Shown one piece after another: positions 39,707 to 49,710 of a DNA stretch of 64,000 bases (positions are counted from its first letter, which is position 1; the number at the start of each line of letters is the position of its first letter). The DNA lies in contig BPIL01000004.1 of the NCBI GenBank assembly GCA_026004095.1, positions 122,249-186,248 on the forward strand, in the 5' to 3' direction. The notes under the pieces are model-generated. The model had not been told where the DNA came from. It saw only the letters and a program-made list of their open reading frames with translations, and did no database searches. The stretch comes from Meiothermus sp. Its GTDB lineage: Bacteria > Deinococcota > Deinococci > Deinococcales > Thermaceae. Made by a program: the position numbers and the translations under genes.

Positions 39707-42427
39707 ATGAGACCCCTCAAACTGCTCCTCGACGGCTTTGGCCCCTACGCCGAAGCCCAAACCGTTCAATTCGACCATGACGTGAGCCTGTTTGCCATTA
39801 CCGGCCCCACCGGTTCGGGCAAAAGCACCCTGCTCGACGCCATTACCTACGCCCTCTACAAAGCCACCCCGCGCATCGGCTCGAGCGGCCTCAAAGACCT
39901 CAAGCACCCCCAGGCCGACTCGGCCCGGGTGGAGCTGACCTTTGCCATGGGCGAGCAGGTCTGGCGGGTGGTGCGGGTGGTGGGCAGGGAGAACCAGAAC
40001 CGCCTCGAGTACCTCCAGCAAGACCAGTGGAAAACCCACCCCGCTTCCGAGAAGGTGCGGGAGCTCGACGCCAAGCTGGCCGAGATTCTGGGCATGGACT
40101 ACGAGACCTTTACCCGGGCCATCCTGCTGCCCCAGGGCCAGTTCGACCTGTTTTTGCGCGGCTCGCCCAGAGAGCGCCGCGAGACCCTCATCAAGCTGTA
40201 CGGCCTGGAAGCCCTCCAGGCCATGCGCGAACGGGCGGCGGCCCGCCTCGCGGCCCTGATCGAGCAGAAAGCCCGCCTGGAAGGGGAGCTGGATACCCTG
40301 GCCGAGGCCGAGGAGGAGCGCATCGCAGCGCTGCAAGAGGAAATTGCCGCGCTGGAGAATAGCGAGAAGGAGCTGAGCCACCAGGAGAAAAGCGCCGAGC
40401 AGACCCTGAAAACCCTGGAGACGCGCCTGGAGCTTTTTACAGCCCTCGAGGCCCTGCGCCGCCGCAAGCAGACCTGGGAAAGCGAGCAGCCCCGCATCGC
40501 CGAAACCACCGCCAGACTCGCACGCGCCGAGCAGGCCGAGCGCATCTGGCCCCAGGTCGAGGCCCTTCTGACCGGCCAGGGCGAGCTCGAGGAGGCCCAG
40601 CAAACCCTGAGCGCCCACCAGTCGGAGCTGGCAAAGCTCGAGGCCCGGCTCGAGACGCTGCGCCAGGGCTTCAATCCCGAGCGCCTGGAGACGCTCAAGC
40701 ACCACCTGGCCCAGATACCCCGGCTCAAAGACCAGGAGGCCCGCCTCAAGCGCTATGGGGGCCAGCTCGAGCTGCACCACCCCCACCCGCTGCCCTTCGA
40801 CGAAGACCGCCTCGAGCAGTTGCGCGAGGCCGAGCGGCTCTTTGCCGACCTCGCCCGAGCCCGCACCCAGGCCGAACGGGCCCAGGCCCGCCTGCAGAAC
40901 GCTCTTCAGGAAGCGCAAAAAGCCCAGGCCGAGCGCGCGGAGCTGGAAAACAAGCTCCAGAACCTCAAGGATCTGGGCCAGAGCAAAAAAACCGAGCTGG
41001 AAGAAGCTAAAGCGAACCTCGAGCGCGAAAAACTCCGGCAGGGCATCGCGCACTACCACCCCCATCTCAGGGTGGGCGAGCCCTGCCCCCTCTGCGGCCA
41101 TCCGGTCGCTGCCCTGCCCCCGGCCCCGCCCCTGGCCGACCTGCGGGGTTTGCAGGCCCGGGTAGAGGCCCTCGAGGCCACCCTCACCGAGCTGCGGGCC
41201 GACTACAAAGCCGCACAGCAGCGCCTCGAGGATCTGAACGAGCAACTGCCAAAGCTGCAATCCCAGGTGCAAACCCTGCAAGCCGAGGCCGATGAGGCCC
41301 GCAGAGCCTATGCAGACCAGGAAGCCCAAAGCCGGGCCCTGGGCAGCCTCGAGCAGGTTCGGGAGGAGCGCACCCGGCGCCTGGCCGGACTGGCCCAGGA
41401 AATCCGCGCCATAACCGACGGCCAGACCCTAGCGGCCTACGAGCAGCAGCTTCAGAAAGAACTCAAAGCCGCCCAGGATCGGGCCGATCAGATCGCCCAG
41501 GCCGAGGCCAGCCTGACCGAGGCCAGGGGCAAAGTCCAGAGCCAGACCGAGGTGGTGCGGGTGCTGGAAGGCGGCCTGGCGCGGCAGCAGGAGATTGTGG
41601 AGAACCTCTTGCGCGAGGCCCGGTTCGATAGCCTCGAGGCCGTCCGGGCGGCCCGCCTGAGCCCGACCGAGGCGGCGGCCCTGCGCAAACGGCTACAGGA
41701 ACACGAGCTCGAGGGGGCCCAGATAGCCCGCGACCTCAGGGAGTTGGAAGCAAAGCTACAGGGCCAGGAACCGGTGAACGCGGCCCAGGTGGCCGAACTA
41801 AAGCAGCGCCTGGCCGAGCTAAAAGAGGCCCTCAAAGCAGCTCAACAACACCTGGGCAGCAAGAAGTCCGACCTCGAGCGCCTGCAAAAGCAGCTCGAGC
41901 GCAAGCGCCAGGCCCAGAAAGAGAAAGCCGACCTGGACAAACAAACCGACCTCTGGCAGCAGCTCGAGCAGGATCTCAAGGGCCACCGCTTCCAGGATTT
42001 CTTGCTGGAGCGCTATCAGTCGGGCCTGCTCTCCAGGGCTTCCGAGCTCATCCAGTCGCTCTCGCACAACCGCTACACCTTGCGGCTCGAGGACGGCGAT
42101 TACTTCGTGTTCGACCGCTGGACCGAGGCCCTGAGACCGGTGCGCACCCTTTCGGGCGGGGAAAGTTTCATGGCCAGCCTGTGCCTGGCGCTCTCGCTCT
42201 CCGAGCACCTCTCGCGGGGCCGCATCGGCGCGCTGTTTCTGGACGAAGGCTTCGGCACCCTCGACGCCGAAACGCTGGAACAGGTGGCCGGGGTGCTGGA
42301 AGCCCTGCCGAGCCAGGGCCGCCTGGTGGGCATCGTCACCCACGTCGAAGCCCTGGCCGAGCGAATGCCCGCGCGCCTGGAGGTCTCCAAGTCGCCCGCC
42401 GGGAGCCGTGTGCGCTGGAGGGATTGA
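39707..42427 (+). CDS. sbcC: DNA repair ATPase SbcC (Rad50 family)
   Basis: The 906-residue SMC-like ATPase has Walker A FAITGPTGSGKSTLLDAI near residue 30, two long coiled coils (about 175-430 and 480-760) rich in Glu, Ala and Leu, a zinc hook CPLC at about 461 between them, signature TLSGGESFMASL and Walker B IGALFLDEGFGTLD. It pairs with SbcD. The gene has many CTCGAG sites because Leu-Glu pairs are common in its coiled coil. Confidence 0.95.
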   Translation: MRPLKLLLDGFGPYAEAQTVQFDHDVSLFAITGPTGSGKSTLLDAITYALYKATPRIGSSGLKDLKHPQADSARVELTFAMGEQVWRVVRVVGRENQNRLEYLQQDQWKTHPASEKVRELDAKLAEILGMDYETFTRAILLPQGQFDLFLRGSPRERRETLIKLYGLEALQAMRERAAARLAALIEQKARLEGELDTLAEAEEERIAALQEEIAALENSEKELSHQEKSAEQTLKTLETRLELFTALEALRRRKQTWESEQPRIAETTARLARAEQAERIWPQVEALLTGQGELEEAQQTLSAHQSELAKLEARLETLRQGFNPERLETLKHHLAQIPRLKDQEARLKRYGGQLELHHPHPLPFDEDRLEQLREAERLFADLARARTQAERAQARLQNALQEAQKAQAERAELENKLQNLKDLGQSKKTELEEAKANLEREKLRQGIAHYHPHLRVGEPCPLCGHPVAALPPAPPLADLRGLQARVEALEATLTELRADYKAAQQRLEDLNEQLPKLQSQVQTLQAEADEARRAYADQEAQSRALGSLEQVREERTRRLAGLAQEIRAITDGQTLAAYEQQLQKELKAAQDRADQIAQAEASLTEARGKVQSQTEVVRVLEGGLARQQEIVENLLREARFDSLEAVRAARLSPTEAAALRKRLQEHELEGAQIARDLRELEAKLQGQEPVNAAQVAELKQRLAELKEALKAAQQHLGSKKSDLERLQKQLERKRQAQKEKADLDKQTDLWQQLEQDLKGHRFQDFLLERYQSGLLSRASELIQSLSHNRYTLRLEDGDYFVFDRWTEALRPVRTLSGGESFMASLCLALSLSEHLSRGRIGALFLDEGFGTLDAETLEQVAGVLEALPSQGRLVGIVTHVEALAERMPARLEVSKSPAGSRVRWRD

Positions 42428-42613
42428 TTGACCCCGCGGGGTATAAACCGCACCATCTCTTGCCGGCTTATTCGTCTAGAAACTGAACCATGCCGTTTCC
42501 GCTCATACCGCCATGGGCAGTCAGAAGTGAAGGATTAAAGCCGACCCACGGGCGTAGAAAAGCATCTCGCTAGTATCGCCTAGGCTTGCCGAGGTGAACG
42601 ATACTGCCCAGTC

Positions 42614-42622
42614 TGGTATAAC
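42614..42622 (+). promoter_or_regulatory. Extended -10 promoter (TGGTATAAC) for murJ
   Basis: TG-G-TATAAC lies 34 nt before the murJ ATG. A 7-bp inverted repeat AGTATCG/CGATACT (42572-42578, 42599-42605) lies just upstream. Confidence 0.45.
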
Positions 42623-42655
42623 CCTGAAAGCCTTGGAGGCTCGAGGCCCTTCCCT

Positions 42656-44158
42656 ATGTCACGCATCCTTCGCAACACCTTTTTGGTGATGGCCGGCACC
42701 CTCGCCAGCCGCCTGCTGGGCCAGGTGCGCCAGACCATTCTGACCAATTTACCCCTCCCAGACGCTATAAAAGACGCCTTCTGGGTGGCCTACCGCATTC
42801 CCAACCTGCTGCGCGAGCTGCTGGCCGAGGGGGCCATCCAGAACGCCCTGATTCCGGTGCTAACCAGCCTTCCACCCGAGGAAGCCCGTATATTCGCCCG
42901 GCGCTTTGGGGCCTTTTTGCTGGGGGTAAATCTGGTGATTCTGGGTCTGGGTCTGCTTTTCGCCCCCCAGATTGCCAGCGCCCTGCTCTGGCTGGCCGAG
43001 CTTTCGCTGGCCCAGCCCAGCCCCCTGCGCGACCCGGCGGTGTTCGAGCAGTTGGTGCTGCTGATTCGTCTGGTGATGCCGTTTTTGCTCTCGATCTCGA
43101 TGGCCTCGCTGTTTTCCTCGATGCTGCAATCGGGCGAGCGCTTCGGCGTGGCCAGCTTCAGCCCCATTGCCTTCAATCTGGGCTCCATTGCCCTGATGCT
43201 GTTGTTTCCGAGTAGCGTGGCGGCCCTTGGGTTGTCGGTGGCGGTGGGGGGTGCGTTGCAGGCCCTGGTGCAGCTACCCGCCCTCAAGGGCTACGGCCTC
43301 GAGTTCAGGTGGCACCCGGCCTTCCGCACCGCCCTGGGCCGGATTGGCCCCTTCGCCTTCACCACCTCGGTGCGGCAGTTTTTGAACCTGATACTGCTGA
43401 GCATTCTGGCCGCCTACCCCACCGCCGCCGTGACCGGCTTCCAGAACGGCGAGCTGCTTTTTACCACCGCGCTGGGCCTGCTGGCAGTCTCGCCGGCCAT
43501 GGCCGCCTTCCCCCGGCTCTCCGCCCTGGCCGGCAACGGCCAGGTGGCCGCCGCCCGCGAGCTGCTCTTCCGCATCATGGCGCGGCTGGTGGTGCCGCTG
43601 GCTTTTGCCTCGGCCATGCTGGTCGCACTGGCCCCCTGGATGGTGGGCACGCTCTACGCCTTTACCGACAACTTCTCCGCGGCCAACCGGGCCTATACCA
43701 CCCAGACCGTGATGGCGCTGGGCTTTGCGTTGCTCCCCTGGGGCCTGAACCAGCTCATGCTGCGGGGCTTCTATGCCGTGGGCCAGGTGAGCCAGGCGGT
43801 GGGCGTGACGGTGCTGGTGGCACTGCTCAACACCCTGGGCTACTGGCTGCTGCGGGAGCAGGGCTTGTTCGCGCTCAACCTGGCTACCGGAGCGGCCGGC
43901 TGGCTGGGCCTGGCGATTTATGCTCGGCGGCTACAGGTTTTTCAGATGGTGCGGCCAGCCCAGGTATGGGGCATAACCGCCAGGGCCGCGCTGGCCGCCG
44001 CCCCCGCGGGCGGGGCGGCCTACCTGGTGGCAGTTCAGTTTGGCGTCCCGGCCTTCTTTTTACACAACATTTTGCCCCTTGCGCTGGGGGGGCTGGCGGG
44101 CTTGCTGGTGTTTGTGGGGCTGGCCTATGCCCTGCGGCTGCCGCTCAGGCTGCGCTAG
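42656..44158 (+). CDS. murJ: Lipid II flippase MurJ (MviN family)
   Basis: The 500-residue integral membrane protein has about 14 hydrophobic segments. The N-terminus [20 protein letters not shown] and the following [22 protein letters not shown], with the conserved Arg residues of the central cavity, are the MurJ/MviN signature. It carries lipid-linked peptidoglycan precursor across the inner membrane. Its 3' end overlaps the convergent regulator gene by 4 nt. Confidence 0.93.
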   Translation: MSRILRNTFLVMAGTLASRLLGQVRQTILTNLPLPDAIKDAFWVAYRIPNLLRELLAEGAIQNALIPVLTSLPPEEARIFARRFGAFLLGVNLVILGLGLLFAPQIASALLWLAELSLAQPSPLRDPAVFEQLVLLIRLVMPFLLSISMASLFSSMLQSGERFGVASFSPIAFNLGSIALMLLFPSSVAALGLSVAVGGALQALVQLPALKGYGLEFRWHPAFRTALGRIGPFAFTTSVRQFLNLILLSILAAYPTAAVTGFQNGELLFTTALGLLAVSPAMAAFPRLSALAGNGQVAAARELLFRIMARLVVPLAFASAMLVALAPWMVGTLYAFTDNFSAANRAYTTQTVMALGFALLPWGLNQLMLRGFYAVGQVSQAVGVTVLVALLNTLGYWLLREQGLFALNLATGAAGWLGLAIYARRLQVFQMVRPAQVWGITARAALAAAPAGGAAYLVAVQFGVPAFFLHNILPLALGGLAGLLVFVGLAYALRLPLRLR

Positions 44159-44877
44159 CCCGCCGAAGACTTGGCCTCTTTCTGGTCGCTTTTTTCCGGT
44201 TTTAGCTCGCGCAAAAGCGCCAGGCGCAGCCGGGCGATCTCGGACTCGAGCCGGTTCTGCTGAATGTCCAGCTCATCGCGCAGGCGGATGATTTCTTCAA
44301 CCCCCGCCAGATTCACCCCCAGCTCCTGGGTCAGGCGGCGAATCTCCCGCAGCTTCTCCACGTCGCGTTCGGAATAGAGACGGGTTTTGCCAGAGGTGCG
44401 GCTGGGCGTGACCAGGCCCTCCCGCTCGTAGAGGCGCAGGGTCTGGGGGTGCATGCCCACCAGCTCCGCCGCCACCGAGATGATATAAACCGGCCGTTCT
44501 TTGTCGTCGGTTTTCTTGCTTTTAGACTCGCCGGGGGGTGGCAGGGCCGGGGGTGTCTTGAGGGCCTCGAGCTTCTCGCCCAGCTCCTGCTTGAGCCGCT
44601 CGGCCTCCTCGCGAAACCGCTTCTCGAGCGCCCATAGCTCGTCGCGCAGTTTCATAATCTCCTCCACCCCGGCCAGGTTGACCCCCAGCTCCTGGGTTAG
44701 CCGGCGAATCTCCCGTAACTTCTCCACGTCCCGTTCGGAGTACAGCCGGGTCTTGCCCCCCGAGCGCTTGGGCTGAATGAGCCCCTTGCGCTCATACAGG
44801 CGCAAAGTCTGGGGGTGCATATCCACCAGTTCGGCGGCAACCGAAATGATGTACACCGGACGGTCTTTCTTATCCAT
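44155..44877 (-). CDS. Tandem-duplicated HspR/MerR-type regulator
   Basis: The 240-residue protein contains two nearly identical MerR-like winged-helix domains, residues 5-81 and 127-203, joined by a charged, Pro-rich linker (about 82-126). Each reads [12 protein letters not shown] then [11 protein letters not shown] and [20 protein letters not shown] and [14 protein letters not shown], as in HspR, the heat-shock repressor. By my count 67 of 77 residues are identical. Single HspR proteins act as dimers; this is a built-in pair. No dnaK or clpB gene is adjacent, so targets are elsewhere. Confidence 0.85.
   Translation of the reverse strand: MDKKDRPVYIISVAAELVDMHPQTLRLYERKGLIQPKRSGGKTRLYSERDVEKLREIRRLTQELGVNLAGVEEIMKLRDELWALEKRFREEAERLKQELGEKLEALKTPPALPPPGESKSKKTDDKERPVYIISVAAELVGMHPQTLRLYEREGLVTPSRTSGKTRLYSERDVEKLREIRRLTQELGVNLAGVEEIIRLRDELDIQQNRLESEIARLRLALLRELKPEKSDQKEAKSSAG
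44269..44865 (-). repeat. Intragenic direct repeat (two HspR units)
   Basis: Two copies of about 231 nt, 44635-44865 and 44269-44499, are offset by 366 nt. Long stretches match at the DNA level with mostly third-position differences, so the duplication is fairly recent or kept alike by conversion. Confidence 0.8.
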
Positions 44878-45030
44878 ATATAAACAGGGCTAAAAGCCCT
44901 TGACGTTTTAAGTATACGAAAATCTGCCAGGTTTTATACCAGATTGGGTTAGCGCCCCGCCAACCAGCCTGTACCAATCCGCTTCGGGAATGGAGCACGC
45001 TTTGCAAAGGCCGTGCTACAGCAGTCTGGG

Positions 45031-46764
45031 TTATCTGTTGTGGGCGGCGGGCTTATAAGGCAGATAGCGGGGCTGCCAGAAGCGCTCAGCCACATAGGCC
45101 TGGATGGCCTCCATACCCAGCCCCTTCAAGCGCTCCTCGCGGGCCAGCCCCTCCTTCATGGCCTGGCGGATCACCCTCGAGGCCACCAACTGGCTCACCT
45201 CGCGCAGCTCTGAGGTGGGGGGGTATATGCGGTCGGGGTGGTGCTGGCGGGTGTAGTCGTAGAGGGCGTAGGCCGCCTCGAGCACCATCCCATCGGAGAC
45301 TTCTTTGGCTTTGGCAAGCACCGTACCAAAGCCCAGCCCCGGAAACACAAAGGCGTTGTTCCCCTGGCCGATTGGGTAAACCCGGCCATCCAGCTCCACC
45401 GGCGCAAAGGGGCTCCCGGCAGCCACCAGGGCCTTGCCGCCCGTCCAGCGCAGGATTTCCTCGGGAATGGCCTCCGACGAGCTGGTGGGGTTGGAGAGGG
45501 GGAAGATAATGGGCTGCTCGGTGTTGGCCTGCATCGCCTGCACAACGGGCTCGGTAAACGACCCGGCCTGGCCCGACAGCCCCAGCAGAACCGTAATCCG
45601 GCCGTTCACCACCGTTTCGTACAGGTTGGGGGCCTCCCCGGCGATGCGCCAGTCCTTAATCAGGGCTGGGTCTTTGGCAAACTTTTGCTTATAGGCTTCC
45701 ATGCTGCGGTTGCTGAGCAGCAGGCCCTTGGAATCCAGCACAAACAGGCGTTCCAGCGCCTCGGCCTCGGTCAGGCCCTCGCGCATCAGGCCATCAAGCA
45801 GGGCCTGGGCCACCCCGATGCCCCCGGCCCCGGCCCCGTAGACCAGGATGCGCTGGTCGGAAAGGTTCTGGCCCTTGATCCGGCAGGCCGAGAGCACCCC
45901 CGCCAGCGTGACCGCCCCGGTGCCCTGGATGTCATCGTTGAAGGAGGGCAGCACCTTGCGGTAGCGCTCGAGCACCGCAAAAGCCGTGTCCTTGCCGAAG
46001 TCTTCCCACTGCATGACCGCGTTGGGGTAGCGCTTACAAAAAGCCTCCACAAAGCGATCCATAAAGGCGTAGTACTCCTCGCCGGAGAGCCGGCGGTGGC
46101 GCACGCCCAGGTAGAGCGGGTCGTTGATGAGGTCGGCGCGGTTGGTGCCCACGTCCAGCTCGATGGGCAGGGCTTTGTCGGGGCCCAGGCCGCCCGCAGC
46201 GGTGTAGATGGAGAGCTTGCCGATGGCAATAGCCATGCCCCCAAAGCCCTGGTCGCCGATGCCCAGAATGGCTGAAGAATCGGTGGCCACGGCCAGGCGC
46301 ACATCGTTGAGGGGTACGTTGGCCAGGGCCTGATCGATCTCGTGGATGTTGTCGGTGGAAGCGGTAAAGCCCCGCGGGTAACGGTAGATGTGCGAAAACT
46401 GCTTGACCGCCTCGCCCACCGTGGGCGTATACAGGATGGGCAGCATCTCGCTCATGTGGTCTACAAACAGCGCGTAGAACAGCACCTCGTTGCGGTCTTG
46501 CAGGTTGCGCAAGAAGATGTGCTTTTCCAGGTCGTTTTCGATCAGGCGGTAGCGCCGGTAGTTGCGCTGCTTTTGCTCCTCGAGGCTGGTCACGTGGGGC
46601 GGCAAGAGGCCCTCGAGCTTGAGGGCTTTGCGCTCTTCGTGGGTGAAAGCCGTGCCCTTGTTCAGCAGGGGCAGCCCCAACAGAAGCGAACCCTCGATAA
46701 AAGGCTCCAGGTAGCGCTTGCCTCGCTCGTCACGCTTCACATCGTAGTAGCGACTGACGGTCAT
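45031..46764 (-). CDS. NAD(P)-dependent malic enzyme
   Basis: The 577-residue enzyme converts malate to pyruvate and CO2. It is the long eukaryote-like/E. coli MaeA form: [13 protein letters not shown] with the catalytic Tyr, [16 protein letters not shown], the nucleotide-binding [13 protein letters not shown] and [14 protein letters not shown] are all present. The start at 46764 ([13 protein letters not shown]) is supported by TAACAT exactly 7 nt upstream, giving a leaderless mRNA; a longer frame reaches 46920. It is divergent from mdh. Confidence 0.93.
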   Translation of the reverse strand: MTVSRYYDVKRDERGKRYLEPFIEGSLLLGLPLLNKGTAFTHEERKALKLEGLLPPHVTSLEEQKQRNYRRYRLIENDLEKHIFLRNLQDRNEVLFYALFVDHMSEMLPILYTPTVGEAVKQFSHIYRYPRGFTASTDNIHEIDQALANVPLNDVRLAVATDSSAILGIGDQGFGGMAIAIGKLSIYTAAGGLGPDKALPIELDVGTNRADLINDPLYLGVRHRRLSGEEYYAFMDRFVEAFCKRYPNAVMQWEDFGKDTAFAVLERYRKVLPSFNDDIQGTGAVTLAGVLSACRIKGQNLSDQRILVYGAGAGGIGVAQALLDGLMREGLTEAEALERLFVLDSKGLLLSNRSMEAYKQKFAKDPALIKDWRIAGEAPNLYETVVNGRITVLLGLSGQAGSFTEPVVQAMQANTEQPIIFPLSNPTSSSEAIPEEILRWTGGKALVAAGSPFAPVELDGRVYPIGQGNNAFVFPGLGFGTVLAKAKEVSDGMVLEAAYALYDYTRQHHPDRIYPPTSELREVSQLVASRVIRQAMKEGLAREERLKGLGMEAIQAYVAERFWQPRYLPYKPAAHNR

Positions 46765-46771
46765 GTAGGCA

Positions 46772-46777
46772 ATGTTA
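46772..46777 (-). promoter_or_regulatory. -10 box TAACAT for the leaderless malic enzyme gene
   Basis: On the minus strand TAACAT ends 7 nt before the ATG at 46764. No ribosome site is present. Confidence 0.45.
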
Positions 46778-46936
46778 CGCCCACAGGGTATTTGCGGTCT
46801 AGAGCGTTGATTTGCTGAAACCCCTCCCCCAATCGGTGTAACTACCCCCAACCGCTGTCCTTCGACATTCGGCTTTTGCCGCGTTATTATCGTGGGCGGT
46901 ATAAATGGGCTGCGGCCCAACGAAAGGAGTTTTCAG

Positions 46937-47926
46937 ATGAAATCCCCTGTACGCGTGGCGGTTACCGGTGCAGCCGGTCAGATTGGCTATAGTCTGCTGT
47001 TCCGCATTGCTGCGGGTGAGATGCTGGGCAAGGATCAGCCGGTGATTCTACAACTGCTGGAGATCACCCCGGCCCTCAAGGCCCTGGGGGGGGTGATTAT
47101 GGAGCTCGAGGACTGCGCCTTTCCCACCCTGGCAGGCATCGTTGCCACCGATGACCCCAACACCGCCTTCGGTGATGCCGATTATGCCCTGCTGGTCGGG
47201 GCCATGCCCCGCAAACAGGGCATGGAGCGCGCCGATCTGCTCCAGGCCAACGGCGCCATCTTTACCACCCAGGGCCGGGCCCTCTCCGAGAACGCCCGCA
47301 AGCACGTCAAGGTGCTGGTGGTGGGCAACCCCGCCAACACCAACGCCCTCATCACCTACAAAAACGCCCCCAACCTCTCGCCCCGTCAGATCCACGCCAT
47401 GACCCGCCTCGACCACAACCGGGCCATCTCCCAGCTCGCCGCCCGGCTCAAAGTACCGGTCAACGATATCAAGAAGATGACCATCTGGGGCAACCACTCC
47501 CTCACCCAGTACCCCGACCTGTTCCACTGTGAGGTAGGCGGCCGAAACGCCTACGAGCTGGTGGGCGACCACGACTGGTACGCCAATACCTACATCCCCA
47601 AAGTAGCCAAGCGCGGCGCCGAGATTATCGAAGCCCGCGGGGCTTCCTCGGCGGCCAGTGCGGCCAGTGCGGCCATTGACCACATGCGCGACTGGGCCCT
47701 GGGCACCCCCGCGGGCGACTGGGTCAGCATGGCCATCCCCTCCGACGGCTCCTACGGCATCCCCGAGGGGCTGGTGTACAGCTACCCCTGCGTCTGCAAA
47801 GACGGCGACTTTGAAATTGTGCAGGGCCTCGAGATCAACGAGTTCAGCCGCAGCAAGATGGACGCCAGCGCCAAGGAGCTGGCCGAGGAGCGCGACGCGG
47901 TGTTGCAACTGGGGCTCATCAAGTAG
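46937..47926 (+). CDS. mdh: Malate dehydrogenase
   Basis: The 329-residue NAD enzyme of the TCA cycle has the N-terminal dinucleotide fold [15 protein letters not shown], substrate Arg and Asp in MTRLDHNRA and the catalytic His in [11 protein letters not shown]. It closely resembles the Thermus enzyme. AAAGGAG lies 6-7 nt before the ATG. An insertion sequence now begins 13 nt after its stop, inside the original terminator. Confidence 0.96.
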   Translation: MKSPVRVAVTGAAGQIGYSLLFRIAAGEMLGKDQPVILQLLEITPALKALGGVIMELEDCAFPTLAGIVATDDPNTAFGDADYALLVGAMPRKQGMERADLLQANGAIFTTQGRALSENARKHVKVLVVGNPANTNALITYKNAPNLSPRQIHAMTRLDHNRAISQLAARLKVPVNDIKKMTIWGNHSLTQYPDLFHCEVGGRNAYELVGDHDWYANTYIPKVAKRGAEIIEARGASSAASAASAAIDHMRDWALGTPAGDWVSMAIPSDGSYGIPEGLVYSYPCVCKDGDFEIVQGLEINEFSRSKMDASAKELAEERDAVLQLGLIK

Positions 47927-47930
47927 GGCC

Positions 47931-47939
47931 CGCTCGAGG
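47931..47939. repeat. Target-site duplication, left copy (CGCTCGAGG)
   Basis: CGCTCGAGG directly abuts the left end of the insertion sequence and is repeated exactly at 49084-49092. A 9-bp duplication fits the ISAs1 family (8-10 bp). Confidence 0.8.
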
Positions 47940-49083
47940 CAGACTTGACCGCTATGCCGCATAGAGCCCCAGGAAGCGCAGGGCGGAGAGGGGGTTGAAG
48001 GAGAAGATTTCTAGGGCTGCCTTCTTCTCCCTCACCCCCTCTCGGTGAAGCATGGAGACCAGGAAGGCCCGCAGCACCGCTAGCGCCCACGCCCCCACCC
48101 CCCGCACCTGACAGGCATCCTCCCCAAAGCACACGTCCCGCACCCAGAAAGACCGGTTCTCCACCTCCCAGCGGGAAAGCAACAGGCTCCCCAGCCGCTT
48201 TGCGTCCGCTACCTCCGGCCCCAGGCTGGTGAGGGCGTAGCTCACCGTCCGCCGCACCTCCCCCGTCCCCTTGTGCCTCACCTCCCGCCAAAGCCGCACC
48301 ACCTGCCTGGCCCCAGGGAAGGCCCGCACCTCTTCCGGCAGGTAGGGGGAAGCCCAAACCCGGTAGGTCCACACCTCCCCGTCCCGCACCCCACTCCAGG
48401 TCGCCTCCGTCTCCCCGGGAAGACGCCTTCCCGCCATCCCCTTGAACACCTCCAGGGCCCACTCCAAAAGTTCCCCCTGGTTCCCCTTCAGGACCAAGAG
48501 ATAGTCCCCCCTTTTTTCCGCACCCGGGCCGCCACCTCAGGGTACAGGTACCCCGCGTCCCCCACCACCACCTTGCCCTCCAGCTCCCTCGCCTCCAAAC
48601 GGTCCAGAAGCTCCAGGAAGGCCTTCTCCTCCCTCCCTTCCGCCCGGGCCTGGGCCAGGGTGGTATGGAGGTGCAGGGCCAGGACCTCCACCAGCTTGAC
48701 CTGGGGGCTTTTCCCCTTGCCGCTTCCCCGCAGGTGCTTCCCGTCCACCACCAGGACCTCCCCAAGGTCGGCTTCGGGGAAGACCTGGCCAAGGGCCGCC
48801 TGGAGCTTCTCAGGATCCAGGCGGTGAAGGAGAAGGGTGATGGCGGTGTGGCCTGGGGCCTTGCGCAGGCCCAGGTGGGGCAAGAGGTGGGGGTTGGCGC
48901 GGGCAAAGCGTTCCACGCCGCGCAGGGAGTCCACGCGGCTCAGGAAGGCCACCAGGATGAGGGCCAGAAGGCCCCAAAGGGGGTACTGCCGGTTGTGGGC
49001 CCGAGGGTCCGGGACCTGGGATAGCGCCTGGCGCAGAGTCATGATCTTTCTCTACCCCAAGGGCTGTATATCGGTCAAGTCTG
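47940..49083 (-). mobile_element. Insertion sequence, ISAs1 family, 1144 bp
   Basis: The ends are 16-bp inverted repeats with one mismatch: CAGACTTGACCGCTAT at 47940-47955 and ATATCGGTCAAGTCTG at 49068-49083. Exact 9-bp target duplications flank it. It carries one transposase gene split into two frames (48488-49042 and 47952-48497, minus strand). The intact ends and duplication point to a fairly recent insertion. Confidence 0.88.
47952..49042 (-). pseudogene. ISAs1-family transposase in two frames (frameshifted or programmed)
   Basis: The first frame (49042-48488, 184 residues) starts MTLRQALSQVPDPRAHNRQYPL, carries the first Asp in VVDGKHLRG and the second in VGDAGYLYPE. The second frame (from 48497 to 47952) continues DYLLVLKGNQGELL and has the Glu in SRWEVENRSFWVRDV, so all DDE residues exist. 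Joining them needs a -1 shift at the run A6G6 (minus strand; plus 48506-48517). It may be a broken gene or one expressed by slippage or programmed frameshifting. Joined length would be about 365 residues, normal for the family. Confidence 0.8.
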
Positions 49084-49092
49084 CGCTCGAGG
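49084..49092. repeat. Target-site duplication, right copy (CGCTCGAGG)
   Basis: Identical to 47931-47939 and directly follows the right inverted repeat of the insertion sequence. It is also part of the left arm of the mdh terminator hairpin. Confidence 0.8.
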
Positions 49093-49120
49093 GCCTGCTA
49101 TGGGCCCTCGAGCCGCCTTT
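49085..49120 (+). terminator. mdh terminator hairpin, now separated from mdh by the insertion sequence
   Basis: GCTCGAGGGCC (49085-49095) pairs perfectly with GGCCCTCGAGC (49103-49113) over 11 bp with a 7-nt loop, followed by CGCCTTT. Before the insertion this lay a few bases after the mdh stop. Confidence 0.65.
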
Positions 49121-49142
49121 AAGCTAGCAAATGGAGCCAGGC

Positions 49143-49658
49143 TCAGGCCTGGCTGGCCCCCTGGCCCAGCGTCGTCCAGCCCTGCGCCGGATCCCAGGGG
49201 TACACAATCCAAGCGTCGGTCTCGGCCGCGTAGTAGTCGGGAGCGTCACCGGGAAACTGGCTTTTTTGGGGCTTATAGTGCAAAACCGCCACCCGCGGAT
49301 GCCCCCCTGCCATCTTGATGCGCTCCCGCACCGCCACGGCGGTTTTGCCCGAGTCCCACACATCGTCCACAATCAAGACCCGTTTGCCATAGAGCAGGCT
49401 ATCCGAGGGGAACTGCAAGAACACCGGGTCTTTGATGGTCTCGCCCACATCGCTGTAAAACATCACCGCAGCGGTCAGGATGTTGCGCTGGTCGGTGGCT
49501 TCCGAGACCAGACAGGCCGGAATCATACCGCCCCGCGTCACCGCCAGAATGCAGTCGAAGTCGTTGGGGTTGAGCTGGCCCAGCAGCCTGGAGACCAGGT
49601 TGGTGATATCCTGCCAGCTCAGGTATTGTTTGCCGGAATAGCCTTGGGCTTCGCTCAT
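49143..49658 (-). CDS. Purine-type phosphoribosyltransferase
   Basis: The 171-residue enzyme has the PRPP loop RVLIVDDVWDSGKTA (about residues 95-109) and the N-terminal segment ILAVTRGGMIPACLVSE, like xanthine-guanine or hypoxanthine phosphoribosyltransferases of the Gpt/archaeal HPRT type. It probably salvages a purine base. The start at 49658 (MSEAQGYSGKQYLSW) is preceded by CCAGGAG. The longer open frame to 49772 covers sequence without family similarity and is rejected. Confidence 0.85.
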   Translation of the reverse strand: MSEAQGYSGKQYLSWQDITNLVSRLLGQLNPNDFDCILAVTRGGMIPACLVSEATDQRNILTAAVMFYSDVGETIKDPVFLQFPSDSLLYGKRVLIVDDVWDSGKTAVAVRERIKMAGGHPRVAVLHYKPQKSQFPGDAPDYYAAETDAWIVYPWDPAQGWTTLGQGASQA

Positions 49659-49710
49659 GGGCACTCCTGGGGGGCGGAAAGGCCTGCTACAACAGCCGCA
49701 ACACCGCCGC

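Noticed and set aside
39668..41329. 553-codon frame antisense to sbcC
   Set aside because: It mirrors the biased Leu/Glu coiled-coil codons of sbcC; the Leu/Gly/Gln-rich product is an artefact.
42431..42442. Palindrome ACCCCGCGGGGT after sbcC
   Set aside because: It is a short GC-rich dyad with no loop, T tract or nearby promoter; a similar CCCCGCGGGG occurs near 10430, so it is probably chance in GC-rich DNA.
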